Below are positions 37,213 to 50,209 of a DNA stretch of 64,000 nucleotides, piece after piece. Source of the DNA: Rotaria sp. Silwood1 (lineage: Eukaryota > Rotifera > Eurotatoria > Philodinida > Philodinidae). Below the pieces are notes generated by a model. That model was not told the DNA's origin. It saw only the letters and a list, made by a program, of their open reading frames with translations, and did not search any database. A program made the translations under genes and the position numbers. Where the stretch lies: the NCBI GenBank assembly GCA_905250075.1, contig CAJNOP010000018.1:1918569-1982568 (forward strand). The letters are read 5' to 3'. Every line of letters begins with the position of its first letter. Within the stretch, counting starts at the first letter, position 1.

Positions 37213-40200
37213 ATTTGTTGTTATTGATTCTGAATGTATTGGAATTTTCTAAAAACAAGAAATATATAACACAAAGTAATATAAGTATTTTTCTTTTTGT
37301 TTATTCCCTTTTCCACTGTCGACAACCATGATATATCTATAAATATGTAAAATACAGAAATGAGTGTCTGTATTTATTGGATTAGAACAAGAAAAATATA
37401 GACATGTGATAGAACAGCTGATTGTTTTCCTTCAGTCGATAGAAAGCAGTTATGTGAAGAATACGATAGCATCATTCATAAAGAATAAATAAAAATTAGG
37501 TTTCGTCTTGTTTCGCTTAGTTCTATATAATAGTCTTTATGACATAATTTTCTTTTGAAAGTATCAAGGTTTATCAGTAGAATACAACATGACAATTTTT
37601 TTAAAGATTTTATGAAAGAATGTCATGTTTTTAATATTACTTTGTGTTAATTAGTTTTATCATGGAAAAACCCATATGATTGAATTTCATATACATATTC
37701 AACTGTCTTTATATTGAGTATCTGAAAGAAAGAAAACACTAAATATATCCTTGTTTTTTTATTGAAATTGATAAAATCGTTTTAATTTTCAGCTATTAAG
37801 TTTTTTAGAGCTGGTAAACAAGTTCTAACCTTACGAAATGATGATAGAACAGATACTGACAGATGTCTGAACCATGAAAACAGCGTTTTGGTGAAATTTA
37901 TTTTCTGGTCCAACCCTGAGGGGGGGAATAGGGGTGAATTTTTCAACCAAAAAAACAATTTCTCAAAAATATCTGAAATACATATAGACCGACTCAATTT
38001 TGTATGCTGATTCGGAATGTGATATTAGTTTTGATCAAATCGTCATTTTTATAACAGAAATCGGCTAGAAAAAACGCCAAAAAGGCTCAAATTCATGCCA
38101 GTGTACGCCTTTTTCAGTTTTTTTGGGCACTTGCTGAAATTTCTTTTTCAAACTCTTTATTTGAAGTTTGTAGAGGGAAAAATGCTCTATAAGGCACACT
38201 AAATTAAAGTTTCCCCTAGGTCTTTTATCATAACAGAAAACAGGTTACATCGAAAAAAAATTGATTAAAAAAATTTGAATTGTTTTGGTGAAAAAAACTT
38301 TTTTAACACCAAGACTTGTTTAAGAAAATAATAAAAGGTACATTTTTGTAGACTTTTACGCGTTCTTTCGAATGAGATGTCTCCCGACCAGAACGGATAA
38401 AAAAATGGCCGAGATAATGACAAAACAAAAACATGGTTATTTTTTCGCGTTTCTCAAGCCTTCTTCCTGTTTTAATGCATATAACTCAGTCAAAAACCGT
38501 CGTAGAAGCCAAAAACTTTTTTCGTAACCTTAGTTTTGACTGACTGGCGAACTCTCTCTTAAGTATTTAGGAAAACGCATAGCAACAAGTGTTCCGTTGG
38601 ACGCCATGTAAGCATTTTATTTTTACTCAGTTAACAAATGCGTTTGTGGCTAAGATACAGATTTCAATTCCATCCTATTTCATTAACTTCAAGTCTATAT
38701 TGAAGCTAACACTACAATTTCAACAAGGTTAACCGGTTTTTACTTAACATTTACCAAAATAAAGTTTAATTCATGATCTATTTATGGTTGATGAAGCTGC
38801 TACAGCGTTAATTTAGTCAGTTTGATTGTGGCTACTATTTTCTATATTCGATTAGACCTCTTATAATGTTTTTCAAAGAAATACTGTAGAATGATTTTTA
38901 TCTGACGTTCATTTCAATGCCAACCAATAACAATCAACCGAAACTGAAGCAACAACGTGTGCACAATATGAAAATTCAGAAGAATTCTACAATGGAGTAA
39001 CTTGAAGCACTATCACTCGTAACCCCATTGATGAGTTTGTAAAGACTGGCGCATAAAAAGTTCGTCAGCGCAGTCACTTTAGGGTTGGAATGTAAAACTC
39101 GCATGTGTTTGCGAATTTGTTGACTCTGATTACCTTTGAACAAACTTTATAAATTACACTAGTATATGCAGACACGTAACTAGATACGTGCATGCACACA
39201 AACAAGCATAGCTACAAATTCATTTTATGTATTTCATATGATTCTACCTTCAGTCGACAGAATACAAAATCCATCAATTCGATTTTCATCGATTCAAATT
39301 TCAATCGATGAACAAGATTAAAATCGACTATCAATGAAAATCGGATTACACGCGGGATAATCAAAAATAATTAGGGAAGTAGATTATTTTTCAATTGATT
39401 TCTATAGTTTAACCAATATCAATCATATTTTTTGCGAACAGTGAAAATTTCGTCCAAAAAATGAAATTTTGACATCGGCAATAAAAAATAATCGTAATTT
39501 CCTCAGGAATAGTTTTCATGAGGCTGTGGAATTGAGAATGACACTTCACTAACAAAACGAACTCTTGCTCTGAAGATATCTGTTGAATAGCATAGACTGA
39601 ATATAGATATTAAAGTGATAGTTATCATGAGACATTCGCCAAGTAAGCTTGAAGTCGATGAAGAATGAATGAAATTACTAGTTATGAATCTAAAGGACAG
39701 CAAAAAAGCAAAAGAAAAAAAAAATCTGACAAGTGTTACTTTTTCTGTTTGTTTCACGACGGTTCTTAGTGATGCAAAGCGAGCCTTATTATTACGTAGG
39801 AGATATCCGATTTTTCTCTTTCATCTTAGCTGCAACAATTGATTGTTGATATTGTCTAATGAATAAAGACAGATTAAACGATCGTCAGTCATTCTTTCCT
39901 TTCACTTTGTACAGGTAACATGTGTTTCTCTCGCTCTTCTTTTCTATATTACACATACATTGTACATATATATGTACACTTGTATTTCAGCATAATCAAG
40001 TTTTTCTTTATCATTTAAAACTGATAATAAATCGAATAGTGTAAAAATAAAATAAAATAGTAAAAATGAACTTTGGCAATTATAACTGTTCGAGAGCACT
40101 TTAACAAACGCTTATCTTCATTTTTTTGTTATCTCTGTGTGCACCTTTATTCTAATCAGCGCATGCACTTTTTTACAAGTGAATATCCATGTGTTTGTTC

Positions 40201-41412
40201 TTTTGTCTCTTCTCTCTTCACTCTTGGATAATTTCAAGAAACTCTCAGGCTTTCCTTCTGTTTAAACTTAAGGGTATTATGGAAGAAGATACCTGACATC
40301 ATCTTCATTATTATGTAGTCTAGGCAGGAGTAGAAGAGATACTTCTGTTATTCCATTCTTCTCTGTTTTTTTTCTGTCTTTAGTTTTTTCTTTTCCTCAT
40401 CCTTCAGTTTTACTTTTCTCTCTCTCTCTCTTGTGTGTATTGGATGATGCATAAATAGTTGAAAAATTTTATAATAAGCAGAAGTAGGATCAAACAGAAA
40501 AAAGACCTTCACTTTATATTAAACGTTCGGTATAGAAGGAACTTTTATGACAATAATAATATGAATGCAGTACTGAAGGATAGATTATGTGATGAAACTG
40601 ATAAACAAGAACGAATCCGACAATTTCATCTTCAAGAAAGAAGTGACAAATGAACATTATTAGAAAACAGTCTAACAATATACATCGTTATTTATTATAT
40701 TTTTTTTTGTGTCATGATCCTACTTAACCGATGGCACAACAACAAATAAAAAAACATATATATGTATAAATAATTGAATCAATTCAATGCAGAATTATAT
40801 ATTTGAATATACTATGTGAAAAAACATAAATAAGCATAAAGAGAACTATGAGCGAATTCAAGTAGAATAACGAGCATTTCGACAAAAAAAACATAGAGTT
40901 GATATCATTGTGATCATCGCGTTAATGGAAAAAATGGTTAGCTAATCTTTCTGGATCACATTCGTATGGCATGTCTTTAGCAAAAGTTTAACGTGTTTCG
41001 TACCACAACTTCGATGCCATTTCAATTATTCCTATGGCATGATTTTGATGTAAAATTCATCATTTTTTCGAATAGAAATTCTGCAAATAACTGGTGACTT
41101 TGAAAAACATGCATGTCTTTGTCTGTTTCATCATTAGAAATTTCTTTTTTCTTATTTCATGTACTGTGTTCTTCTTAGAATAATTCCTTTTCTAATTGAT
41201 AGGCATTCAAATGTTTCATTTTTGTAATCAGAGTATGATAGAATCTTCGTATTCTATGAATCGGAGAGCAATGTTTCGTCTGTTATTCTTTAAAACAAAA
41301 ACACACATTCTCAATTTTTTGTTTTCGGGGTAGAATATTTTATTATTTTTTGTGCACATTCACAATAACTTATTCATTGATTTTTAACAATGAAAAACAG
41401 AAAAAAAATGAA
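37213..41412. other. Large intergenic region, coiled-coil gene to LRRC74-like gene
   Basis: About 4.2 kb with no convincing exon. At 37917-37937 is a G-rich block gagggggggaataggggtga. From 37,800 to 38,600 the sequence is more complex, with aaaaaac and poly-T blocks, and could be an eroded non-coding element. At 39270-39400 are ATCGAT-type repeats like those in the SLC5 intron. A CT-rich tract is at 40420-40433. The frame at 40459-40653 has no splice context. Confidence 0.4.
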
Positions 41413-44400
41413 TTAATCAACATTAGGTTTTACATTAGCTGCATTGGAACGTAGTTTATTGAGTAATTCTTCATTAGTTTTAATATAACATTCACTAGTA
41501 GAGTTAGGTTGAAGTTTTTCTAAAACGAAAAAAGAAAAAGAAAGAAAATTAATATCAATACTATACTCTCATCAAAAAAATTCAAAATCGCATACCTGGT
41601 GTTACTTTTCCAATAAGATATCGAAATTTACCATTTTTTAATTTAACAATATCTTTACAAACGTCTACCGTCTCTTGAGTAACTATTGTATGCTAAAAAA
41701 AAAACAATACGATCAAGAGAATAAAATTTGTCCTTAAAATCTTTCGAAAAATAAATAATTCTTACTGAAAAATCAATTTCTCGTAATGCATTTGTGTCAT
41801 TTGCTTTGACACAAAGAAAAACAGCAAGTACACCATCACAATTAATTTGGTTATTGGCAATCTAAAATTTATTCCGTATGGCAATTTTTCTTATAAAACA
41901 ATTCAATGAATACTTTGAGAACTTGAAGTGAATCATTTGATGATAATGCCTGAGCAATAGCAAAAGCATTTGATGTATTCAATCGATTTCCATTTATATT
42001 AAATTCTTCTAATGCACTATTTTGTTTAATACAATCAGCTAGAATTTGTCCACTATCAGGTCCTAAACCGTTCATTTCTAGATTGCAACGTTTCAAACGA
42101 ACATTTTCCTAGCAATGAAAAAAAACATAGTTACTTGATTATCTAGGTAAAAGAAAAATAATGGATAGGGCAAAATTTCAACATTAATTTTGTTTTTTTT
42201 TTAATATAGTGTTAAGATTGAAATATTGCAGAGACCTGGTTCGCTTTTTCTTTCTTTCTTTCTACAGAAAACAAAATGTCTACTGAAAAAATATATAAAA
42301 TAATTTGATCGGAAATGTTTCCTAAAGACCAGAAAAAAAATTTAGAACAAAAGCTATGGAAACACTCTTTCAAAATCTTAGTCATAACTTTTTTTATTCA
42401 AATATATTTATTTGACTTTTTTTCCACTTTTAACATTGGATGTTTTTAAATATCATATTTATTTAACTATTTGTCACAACGACAGCTTTCATTTGATATT
42501 AAAATAATTAGTACTATGTACAAAGCACTGAATAAAAAAAAACGATAGAATTAAAAGATCATTTTAACCTGAAAACAATGTTTTTTATCTATGTATTTCG
42601 GATTGCAACCTAGAACAGTTACTCACATGGCTAGTCGTTGTAAAAGACATCGAATTTTTCTTTTATTCGTATCATAGTAATCTCCTATTTTTACGTTATA
42701 AAGCTTTTTGTTGTGCCTTTTCGGACAGAAAAAAAATGATTTATTCTTCACAATTTTGTATTACAATGTTATATCCCAACAAAACAAAATTAATACAGAC
42801 TATCTGCCCTGTATATATCTATGCATACTTTAATTCCATTAACAAGATCCATGGCACTTCGTCCACGAAATTTATTCCAACTCAAATCAATTGATTCTAA
42901 TGAATCGTTGCTGCCTACAAAAATTCAATGGATAAATTAAATTTAAACTCTATCAAAAGTATATCTTACTAATAAATGCACCGAGTACTTTACCACACTG
43001 TTCACCAAAACAATTGTGACTTAAATCGAGTTCACGTAATATTTTGCTTTGCTATAATTAAAGTGAATTATTAATTTTTCGTATACAAATCGGTGAAATC
43101 ATTTTCTTTTTTTTTGTAATATAGACGGATGAACCAGTTATTATCATACAATGTGAATGAAATACTTCAAATAGCAAGAAAGAAAAGAATTCATAATTTC
43201 TTTTTTAATATCGTGAATTCATTTTTATTCATATACGAAATATTATTATTTTTTTTATTCTAAATAATTTCTTTATATGCTTTCTGATTTACATAAGATT
43301 AATTCCCGAAAAAGTAAATAAAATATAAAATATATATTTATTTACTTCAAATGCTTCAATTAATAGTGCAATATCAAGTTCATTGAATTTATTTCCTAAA
43401 ATAATAATTAATATTCATAGAAAAGAAAAAAAATAAATTTGTAATAAATTTTTTCATACCTGATAAATTAATTTTTTTCAAATTTCGATTTAATGTTAAT
43501 AGTTTACATATTTCTTTGGTACCTTCATCACCACCGAGTCGATTATCAGCAAGAGACTATTATATAACAATAGTTAGATTCAGTTTCTTCTTTAATCTTT
43601 CTTACTTACTAATTCTGTAATCGAATCATTTGTTAAAATTAATTGTGTAATATGTTTTGTTGCTTGTTGTTGTAAATAATTACCATCTAAGAATAAATGT
43701 TCAACACTAAGATTCGTCTATAAACATAAAAGAAAAGAAAAGAAAAATAAATTATTTTCATAATCAAAATAAATTCATATACCCAAAGTGTTTTCGTTAT
43801 AGCTCGAATATCTTCGGTATTAAATTGATGATAACGTAAAATCATTTCACTATCTTGTATATGTGCCATAAAATATGAACATGGAATTATTTTTGCTTGT
43901 TGACATAATTCACGATATTGTTCTCTACCTGTCGGATCATGATCATTTTGTACAATAGATTCTATTTTAAAAAAAGATGATTTTTTCGAAAACAAAAAGA
44001 AAACAATTTTATTTAAATTGAATGTGTACCTGTTTCAATATCAGTATCGTAACCGTCATGAGATAATATAGCATTATTTTCACTTGATGGTGAAGATGAT
44101 ATATCATCACCTATACTTATATCATCATCATCGTTATCATCGTCATCATCAATTGCAAGAAGATGAGGTGAAAATGGTTTTTGTTCTTCGTCGTCGTCGT
44201 CGTTTTCTTCTTCTTCTAGTCGAGGCGAAATTTTTGGTGGAATTCGATGTGGCATTTTCTTTCGAAGTTCTTCTAAAATTGTTTCATAAACTTCATCTTG
44301 TTGAATTTCAGTAAGAAATGATGTTGGTATAAGTGATAAATCAGATAAATTTAATACTTCATCAATATTTGTGTCTAAACGAAAGAAAAATGAAATTTTC

Positions 44401-44741
44401 AAACCATATTTCAATTATTTATTTTTGAGCAAAATACCATCAACTTCAGTTATAATTTTAATTGGTTGTGGATAATTTGATTGTTGCGGATTCATACCGA
44501 CAATGATTGATGTCGTTGCACTACTTATTCTTGTTGTACCAGAAATTGGCCTTGGTTGAACACCACCACCAACAAGTCGTTTCGATGTCGAAGCAGTTTT
44601 TTTCGATGTTACTGTTGTTATAGTATTTGTTCGATCTCGTATACGAGCTGTATCTGTGTGTACACGCTAGATATAAATAATAATAATAAATTAATTAAGA
44701 CGAAATTTTAATTGATGTACTTGATGACTTTTTACAGGCAT
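41413..44741 (-). CDS. LRRC74-like leucine-rich-repeat protein
   Basis: Thirteen exons join in phase: 44741-44721, 44666-44438, 44374-44030, 43961-43783, 43717-43610, 43556-43460, 43395-43346, 43051-42970, 42914-42829, 42108-41914, 41861-41766, 41692-41596 and 41519-41413. The product is 563 residues. A Ser/Thr-rich start is followed by a Glu/Asp-rich segment (about residues 145-180), then YRELCQQAKIIPCSYFMAHI, the pre-repeat block of LRRC74 proteins. About eight ribonuclease-inhibitor type repeats follow, mostly one per exon (LSVEHLFLDGNYL, LKKINLSGNKF, LRELDLSHNCFG, LESIDLSWNKFRG, ALEEFNINGNRLNTSN). No enzymatic motif is seen; such repeats bind proteins. Tropomodulin was considered because of the acidic start and repeats, but its actin-binding blocks are missing. 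The function in rotifers is unknown. Confidence 0.8.
42285..42425. repeat. Dispersed repeat R4, copy 2 (LRRC74-like intron)
   Basis: Diverged partner of 28508-28640, inside the 720-bp intron 42109-42828. The same order of blocks (tttgatcggaaatgtttc, agaacaaaagctat, ggaaacactctt) is visible. Confidence 0.5.
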
Positions 44742-47155
44742 TTTTCTGTGAAGAAATTGTACGTTACCGACGCGAAATATTGTTTACACTACTGTCAGCA
44801 CGGTTATGTTGCTGTGATGAAAGCAGGCATATACGATTAAAAAAATATTACTTTTTTTTCTCGATTCTTTCTTTTTTTATTTCTTTCTTTTAGAATTTTA
44901 TGATGAAAAATGAAATAAAAAAGTAAATTTTTATTTTCTATGCAATAATCAAACGAAATAGTTTAGTTTTGAAAAAAAGATTGAATAACTATAATTTTTC
45001 TCGATAACCTTGTGTAACTTCTTTCAAAAAAAAATGTGGGGTGTGCTATAAATTATAATGTTTTTTTTTTTGGAAGAATCATAATTGACCGTCATTCTCA
45101 CTCAATAAGAACAATGCGTGATCATGGAAATAAATACACAAAAGAACATTAAAAATTAATGCATGATAGATGTGCCAGATGGTTTTCTTTTTCCACACAA
45201 TTTTAATTGTCATTTATAATCCCTATATCCTGTCGCTACACTAATCATGTGAATTACAATCGTTGTCTGTTCATGATTTTCTATATAAGTTAAATGAGAG
45301 AATGTCGAATATAGCATAATAATTGGCATGAAGATTTAATCAAACATAAAAGCGAAAGTTCTATAATTTATTCAAAATAATTTTGTATTGAAAAAAAAAT
45401 GATTTGAATTCTAATCTTTCACTTTGGTGAAATAAAACTTTTATAATTAAAATCACTACGCATAGATCATATCGATACGATGAATAAAGTTCATTATAAA
45501 TGATAGTATTTTATACATAAAAAATTTTTATTTTAATACCATTTAATGGACTAGATGTACTCTGTAATCATTGCAAATAAATTCAATATCAAAATTCTAT
45601 AATAATATGTACAATTGATAAATGAAAATTCAAGCTATCGAAACAAGACATAATTTTAGTCGATATATATTCCAGTTAATGTTGCATTAATCGTTTGAGA
45701 ATAATCTAATGTTTTTTTTAATCTCAATTGTTAAATAAATTTTTTATGCAAAAATGTTGTTTTTATTTCTTTTAATCTGAAATTAAAATTTCTTTCCTAT
45801 TAAAATTCTTTTACATTTAAAATAAATTTATTTATCATTTAAAAGAAGAACTTATTTCGTTATTTTTCTTCTCTTCGTTATCGATAAAAAAAAAACAGAA
45901 ACAATATGTTACTGCCTTGACTAACTGCTATAGTTCGAATTTTCGATGAGATTCTTATTTTTTTTTAAATCGTTAAGTTTCTTTCTTTTTCTCTTTTCTT
46001 TTTATTTTCATAGGAGATTTATTCAAAGGCAAAAAACAAGGTATGCAAGTGTTGCTTTTAACAACACTTCATCTCTCATTATTGTTAGGACGAGAGAGAT
46101 GTATACTCAAGTGTTGTGACTGATTACTTGTTTTTTTTATATTAAATATATATTATTAATCCGTTAGAACATTTTTATTCTATACATTTTTTTCTTAGCT
46201 AGAATTCTGCTGTTAAAAGTAAGTCGAATAATATATCAACGATATGTGGAGGATCTTTATTAAATTTTGGCTCGCTTAATCAATATAATTTTGTTACAGG
46301 TTGCATTAATGAAAAAGGCTGATCTATTAAACAGTAGATATGCTAGTTGTATTGATCTATCGTCTGCTAGATATTGAACTTTTATTGCTGCAAGAATACA
46401 AACATTTTAACATTTCATAGAAACTTTTTGCATTATTTTTAATACTTCTTCAATTATGCTCAAGGAAACAGTTACTAAGGAAACGAGATTGATAAATGAC
46501 ATCGTGTATAAACCTTCATGTATAGTGTCATCTGTTTACTAAATTTATTTTCATATTCGAATTGTTCTTCTCTTAATAATTTTTTTCTTGTTGAGTTCTA
46601 AACATTAAATTGAATACGACGATCAATTAGGAAAATAAATGGCAAAAAACAAGAGAAACTACTTTTTCGTATGAAATATAAATCGTGTGACAAAGATCGA
46701 ATCGTACAAGATCGAGAATATATACATGAAAATCTATATACAATGTCGTTTATTTTATTTGGAATATTTTATTTGTCAAGCTCTTTTAGTTCGTACATGT
46801 TTCCTCGAAGATACTTGAAGAAGCTTTAAAAATATTTCAAAAAAATTCTATAAAAAGTATAGTATACTATTAACATCAGTCTTTTCGATTAATACGACAT
46901 ATTAAAAAAATTCTTAACAATTAAGCGGGGTAAAGTTTAGTCAGCATCTTCTATGTTACAGAGAATAAGAACAAAAATAAGCTAAATGTAGTTTATCACA
47001 TCGTAGCGAAGAAAAATATAGAGATGAACTTATCAAATCTCTTTTTTTATTTTCTCTGAAACACAAATCAGTCTGATTTTTCTATTTCTAATCACATACT
47101 AAATTCTGTTAGTAATTATACTTTTGTGTTTCATTTAATAGAACACTGCACAATC
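44742..47155. other. Divergent intergenic region
   Basis: Upstream of both the LRRC74-like gene and the gene at 47156. Very AT-rich, with no coding frame. The only structured item noticed is the pair of alternative hairpins at 46049-46117. Confidence 0.45.
46049..46117. other. Overlapping alternative hairpins
   Basis: CAACACT at about 46062-46068 can pair either with AGTGTTG just upstream (46049-46055) or, as ACAACACTT + CATCTCTC, with GAGAGATG (46094-46101) and AAGTGTTGT (46109-46117) downstream. The two hairpins exclude each other. They lie about 1 kb before the next start codon. No transcript evidence is available. Confidence 0.35.
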
Positions 47156-49245
47156 ATGACAGACACTATAAGTTCTCGTTATGGTACCACGTATCTTCTT
47201 CAACGAGCTAAGTAAGTTAAAAACAAAAAAACAAAAGAATTTTTCTCTTCTTGAAAATGCTCTCTGCATCTAACGTACATTCAATCTGAATGTTACAACA
47301 AAAAGAAACCAGGGACAGCGAGCGAGAAACAGAGAGAGAAAAAGAAACTTATTGCTATATGTAATGGGTTTAAAACTATTTTCACCGTTACCATCAAATG
47401 GATCACTATAAATAAAAGAGTGAAAAATAACGAAAACAAGAGAAACAACAACAAATAATTTCTCTTTTTTCACTGGTGTTTTTGATCAGCTGCGAGAAGC
47501 CAACAAATGGACGGAGTAAAAGTGGCTCCATATCGATTGTTAGGTGGACTTCGACATTCTCAAAGTTTAAATAATCTTTCAACAATATCGAGTCCACGAA
47601 AAAATTATTGGCCAGCTTTCGAACAGGTGAGATAATCATTTAACTTTTTAGATCATCAGTTCCTTCATTTCGTTATAAACCGGCCGCGCCTACTCTACCA
47701 TCAAAAATTCAACGAGGGCCGACCATTGTATTAAATATTGATAAGGTTTGTTCTGTCTTTAAAATATGTACCCTTGTCAAAAATCTTAAAATTAATTTTA
47801 AAAAAAATTAAATGTTGCATCTATATATCGAATAGTTGTATTATTTAGAATTCTCCGTCAAATGGCTTTCAAGGTAAATACATAGGTATATTATTGATTA
47901 CTAACGAAGATGTTTTCATTTAGGAAGTACAGATTCACTTTATCGCAGCGGTGATGTAAACGAACAACAAATATATGACAATCATGGAAGTAATGATGAT
48001 CTTGTTCCAACAAAAATAAAACCATTTAATAACAATCCACCATTACCTCAAACACAACGGTATTAATAGATTTGATTAAAAAAGAAAATTTTTCATTTTA
48101 TTTATTAAAGAGATATTGTTGGTAATAATTGCTGTTTTAATTCATCAGCACACGCCAATGGTTGGAACAATATTGATAATGAACCATTAAATCCTTTCAT
48201 GATTTATCGTGATGCTTTGAAACAAAATTTAACAACACCTATTAGAACTAGTAGTAGTACTCCAAGGTAATAATAATAATAATAATTACAAAAATGTAGT
48301 AAATAGAAGATATGCTATTGTATTTTTTTTAGAATGCATTTTGGTCGTAGCGGAGGTCATTGGCCTCATATCAAACAAACAAATACATATTCTGCAGCAA
48401 ATCTTTTATTTATTGATGGTTATAAAATAGTTTTCTTTTTTTCTTTTTAATTTTTTTTCTATTTAGGTACAGTACGAATTGATGATAATGTAAAATCTCC
48501 AAAGCATCGTTTTGGTTATCCTCCTATGATTCGAGCACAACATTCATTTACATCATCAACTCAAGATTTATCAAATAAAACACCAAATTTAACAACAAAA
48601 TCATTAGATTCTATGACATGGTCTGCAACAGATCAACTTAATTATCGACCATCTTTATCACAATATTCAAATCGCTATGAACGTCATGCTAAAGATGGTT
48701 TTGCTTATTGGCCAACAGATTTAACTTATAAAAAGCCACGATGTAAGTATTTTTGTGAAACACGATCTAAAAGGGGTATTGAAGTATAGAGAGTAGAAAA
48801 TTGTCCTCACTCCCGTCCCCGCAAATCGTGACTGACATTACCATGGAGACGTCGCAGGTCATGACAAACACCTTAGCAACGCCTTCCTCGTTGTCAAAAA
48901 CCATGACAGACGTTGTTGAAATACGATCAACGACTGTATATCAATAAAGACTCGTTATAATATATGAATTACTTCTTTATTTGTGTTTCTGGAGAATTAA
49001 TTCAAAGTAATGGTTCAATATATTGAGCAATGAATATTTAAAATAATAATGATGAGATGCGAGCAATTTGTATGATTTTCACATACATGAGCACAAATTT
49101 ACTTTACAAAAAAGGGTCAATCTGTTTGCTCTTACATATATATAAGCACAAAATTAAATAAAATCTTTATCTTTTAGGTAAACCAAGTACTACTGGAACA
49201 TACAAAAGATGGCTTGGTTTAAGCGATTCGATTCTTAAACTTTAA
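47156..49245 (+). CDS. Unrecognised multi-exon gene (Tyr/Pro-rich, possibly cytoskeletal)
   Basis: Exons by splice sites: 47156-47211, 47497-47626, 47652-47745, 47849-47873 (25 bp), 47924-48059, 48111-48266, 48333-48418, 48467-48742 and 49178-49245, ending KRWLGLSDSILKL. All joins fit except exon 2 to 3. There the obvious donor (GAACAG|GTGAGA) and acceptor (TTTTTAG) enclose only 25 bp and the phases disagree, so a base error, an alternative donor inside exon 2 (for instance at GTTAGG, 47540s) or a broken gene must be considered. The protein (about 350 residues) is hydrophilic, lacks membrane spans and has spaced aromatic motifs such as FRYKPAAP, FGYPPMIRAQHSF, YRPSLSQYSNRYERHA and FAYWPTDLTYKKP. 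This style is common in microtubule-associated axonemal proteins, but that is an impression rather than a family match. Confidence 0.6.
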
Positions 49246-50035
49246 AATTTGATTGAACACTTACAATTATTTAGTCTTTACTTTCATATTTTAATTTCTT
49301 CATATAAATATTAACATTTCTTTGTCTTTTCTTACTAAAATACGGATTATTTTATTCAAGTCATTTTATTGAATTAATATATCCTTGTTTGTCATTGCAT
49401 CCATTCATTTTTAAGTTTCAATTAAAAAAAAACATTCGAGGTGAATATTTTCTTTTTTCGGTTACAAGGAGAAAAAGATTCTTACCAATCATATATTAAA
49501 ACAATTGATGCAACATATGTTCATTCTTAAAAGTTTCACAAAATCTAACAGAAATGAAACATAATATCAGTCGAAGAACTGCACGAATATTATGGAGCGA
49601 TAAATAGTTTATATTAATTATTACTTAAAGAATCTATTATAATAAGAGCACAAAAATCAGAATTATTATGTCACCAAGAATCTGGATGTTGATCAAGAGA
49701 ACTAAGACTCACCATCACACACAAATAGCCTTTTATTTAATAGAACACGAACGACTTGTTCTCGTATTTGTCTCACTTGACGTTCACATGTCAACGAACT
49801 AAAACTCGTCTGAACAAAAGCAAATATGAACGAAACACAACCGATGACTATAAGAAGACTAAGTGATCGTTCAATTGATATGCCTATCGAAACAGTCTAC
49901 TTCGTTGCTTCACTTAAATTACATTTGTTGACAGATCGTACATATGGTACAATTGAATCATTTGAAATGAGAAACAGATTATTTCGATTCTTGAATATAG
50001 TTCGTCGATATTAATAGAATTCCTGATTTTCAATA
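49246..50035. other. Spacer after the unrecognised gene
   Basis: No supported gene. A 62-codon plus-strand frame at 49826-50014 lacks a domain or splice context and ends just before the ABCB-like exon on the other strand. Confidence 0.4.
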
Positions 50036-50209
50036 TTATATACTGAGTACAGTGTAGTTCAATTTGCAGAAATTTATCGACTGATCAGAGAATGTTTCGA
50101 TGATAACTGCAACGTAGAACATCATTAGACGGGCAAAGGCTCCATTTCCAAATGCAGTCATAAGGCCAAGTATCAATAAAATGATATCTAGTCGATTGAT
50201 AAATCGAAC
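50036..50209 (-). pseudogene. Orphan exon resembling the start of an ABCB (P-glycoprotein) transporter
   Basis: After an acceptor-like TTTCAG at 50210, a frame of 58 codons opens with VRFINRLDIILLILGLMTAF, then GNGAFARLMMFYVAVIIETF. This is the pattern of the first membrane span and its flank in full-length ABCB proteins (FRFA..LD...MI.G...A..NGA..PLMM..FG...D.F). It runs into unrelated residues and a stop at 50036. I could find no further ABCB exons on either side, and no donor where one is expected. It is most likely a leftover of a lost or rearranged multidrug-type ABC gene. A spliced gene with remote exons cannot be fully excluded. The functional domains (Walker A and so on) are absent here. 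Confidence 0.55.

Noticed and set aside
44084-44314. Plus-strand frame rich in His, Tyr and Leu
   Set aside because: It is the antisense shadow of the acidic Asp/Glu repeat in exon 3 of the LRRC74-like gene.
41413-44741. Tropomodulin/leiomodin as identity
   Set aside because: The acidic segment and repeats are suggestive, but the YRELC...IPCSYF block and repeat type fit LRRC74 and tropomodulin actin-binding motifs are absent.
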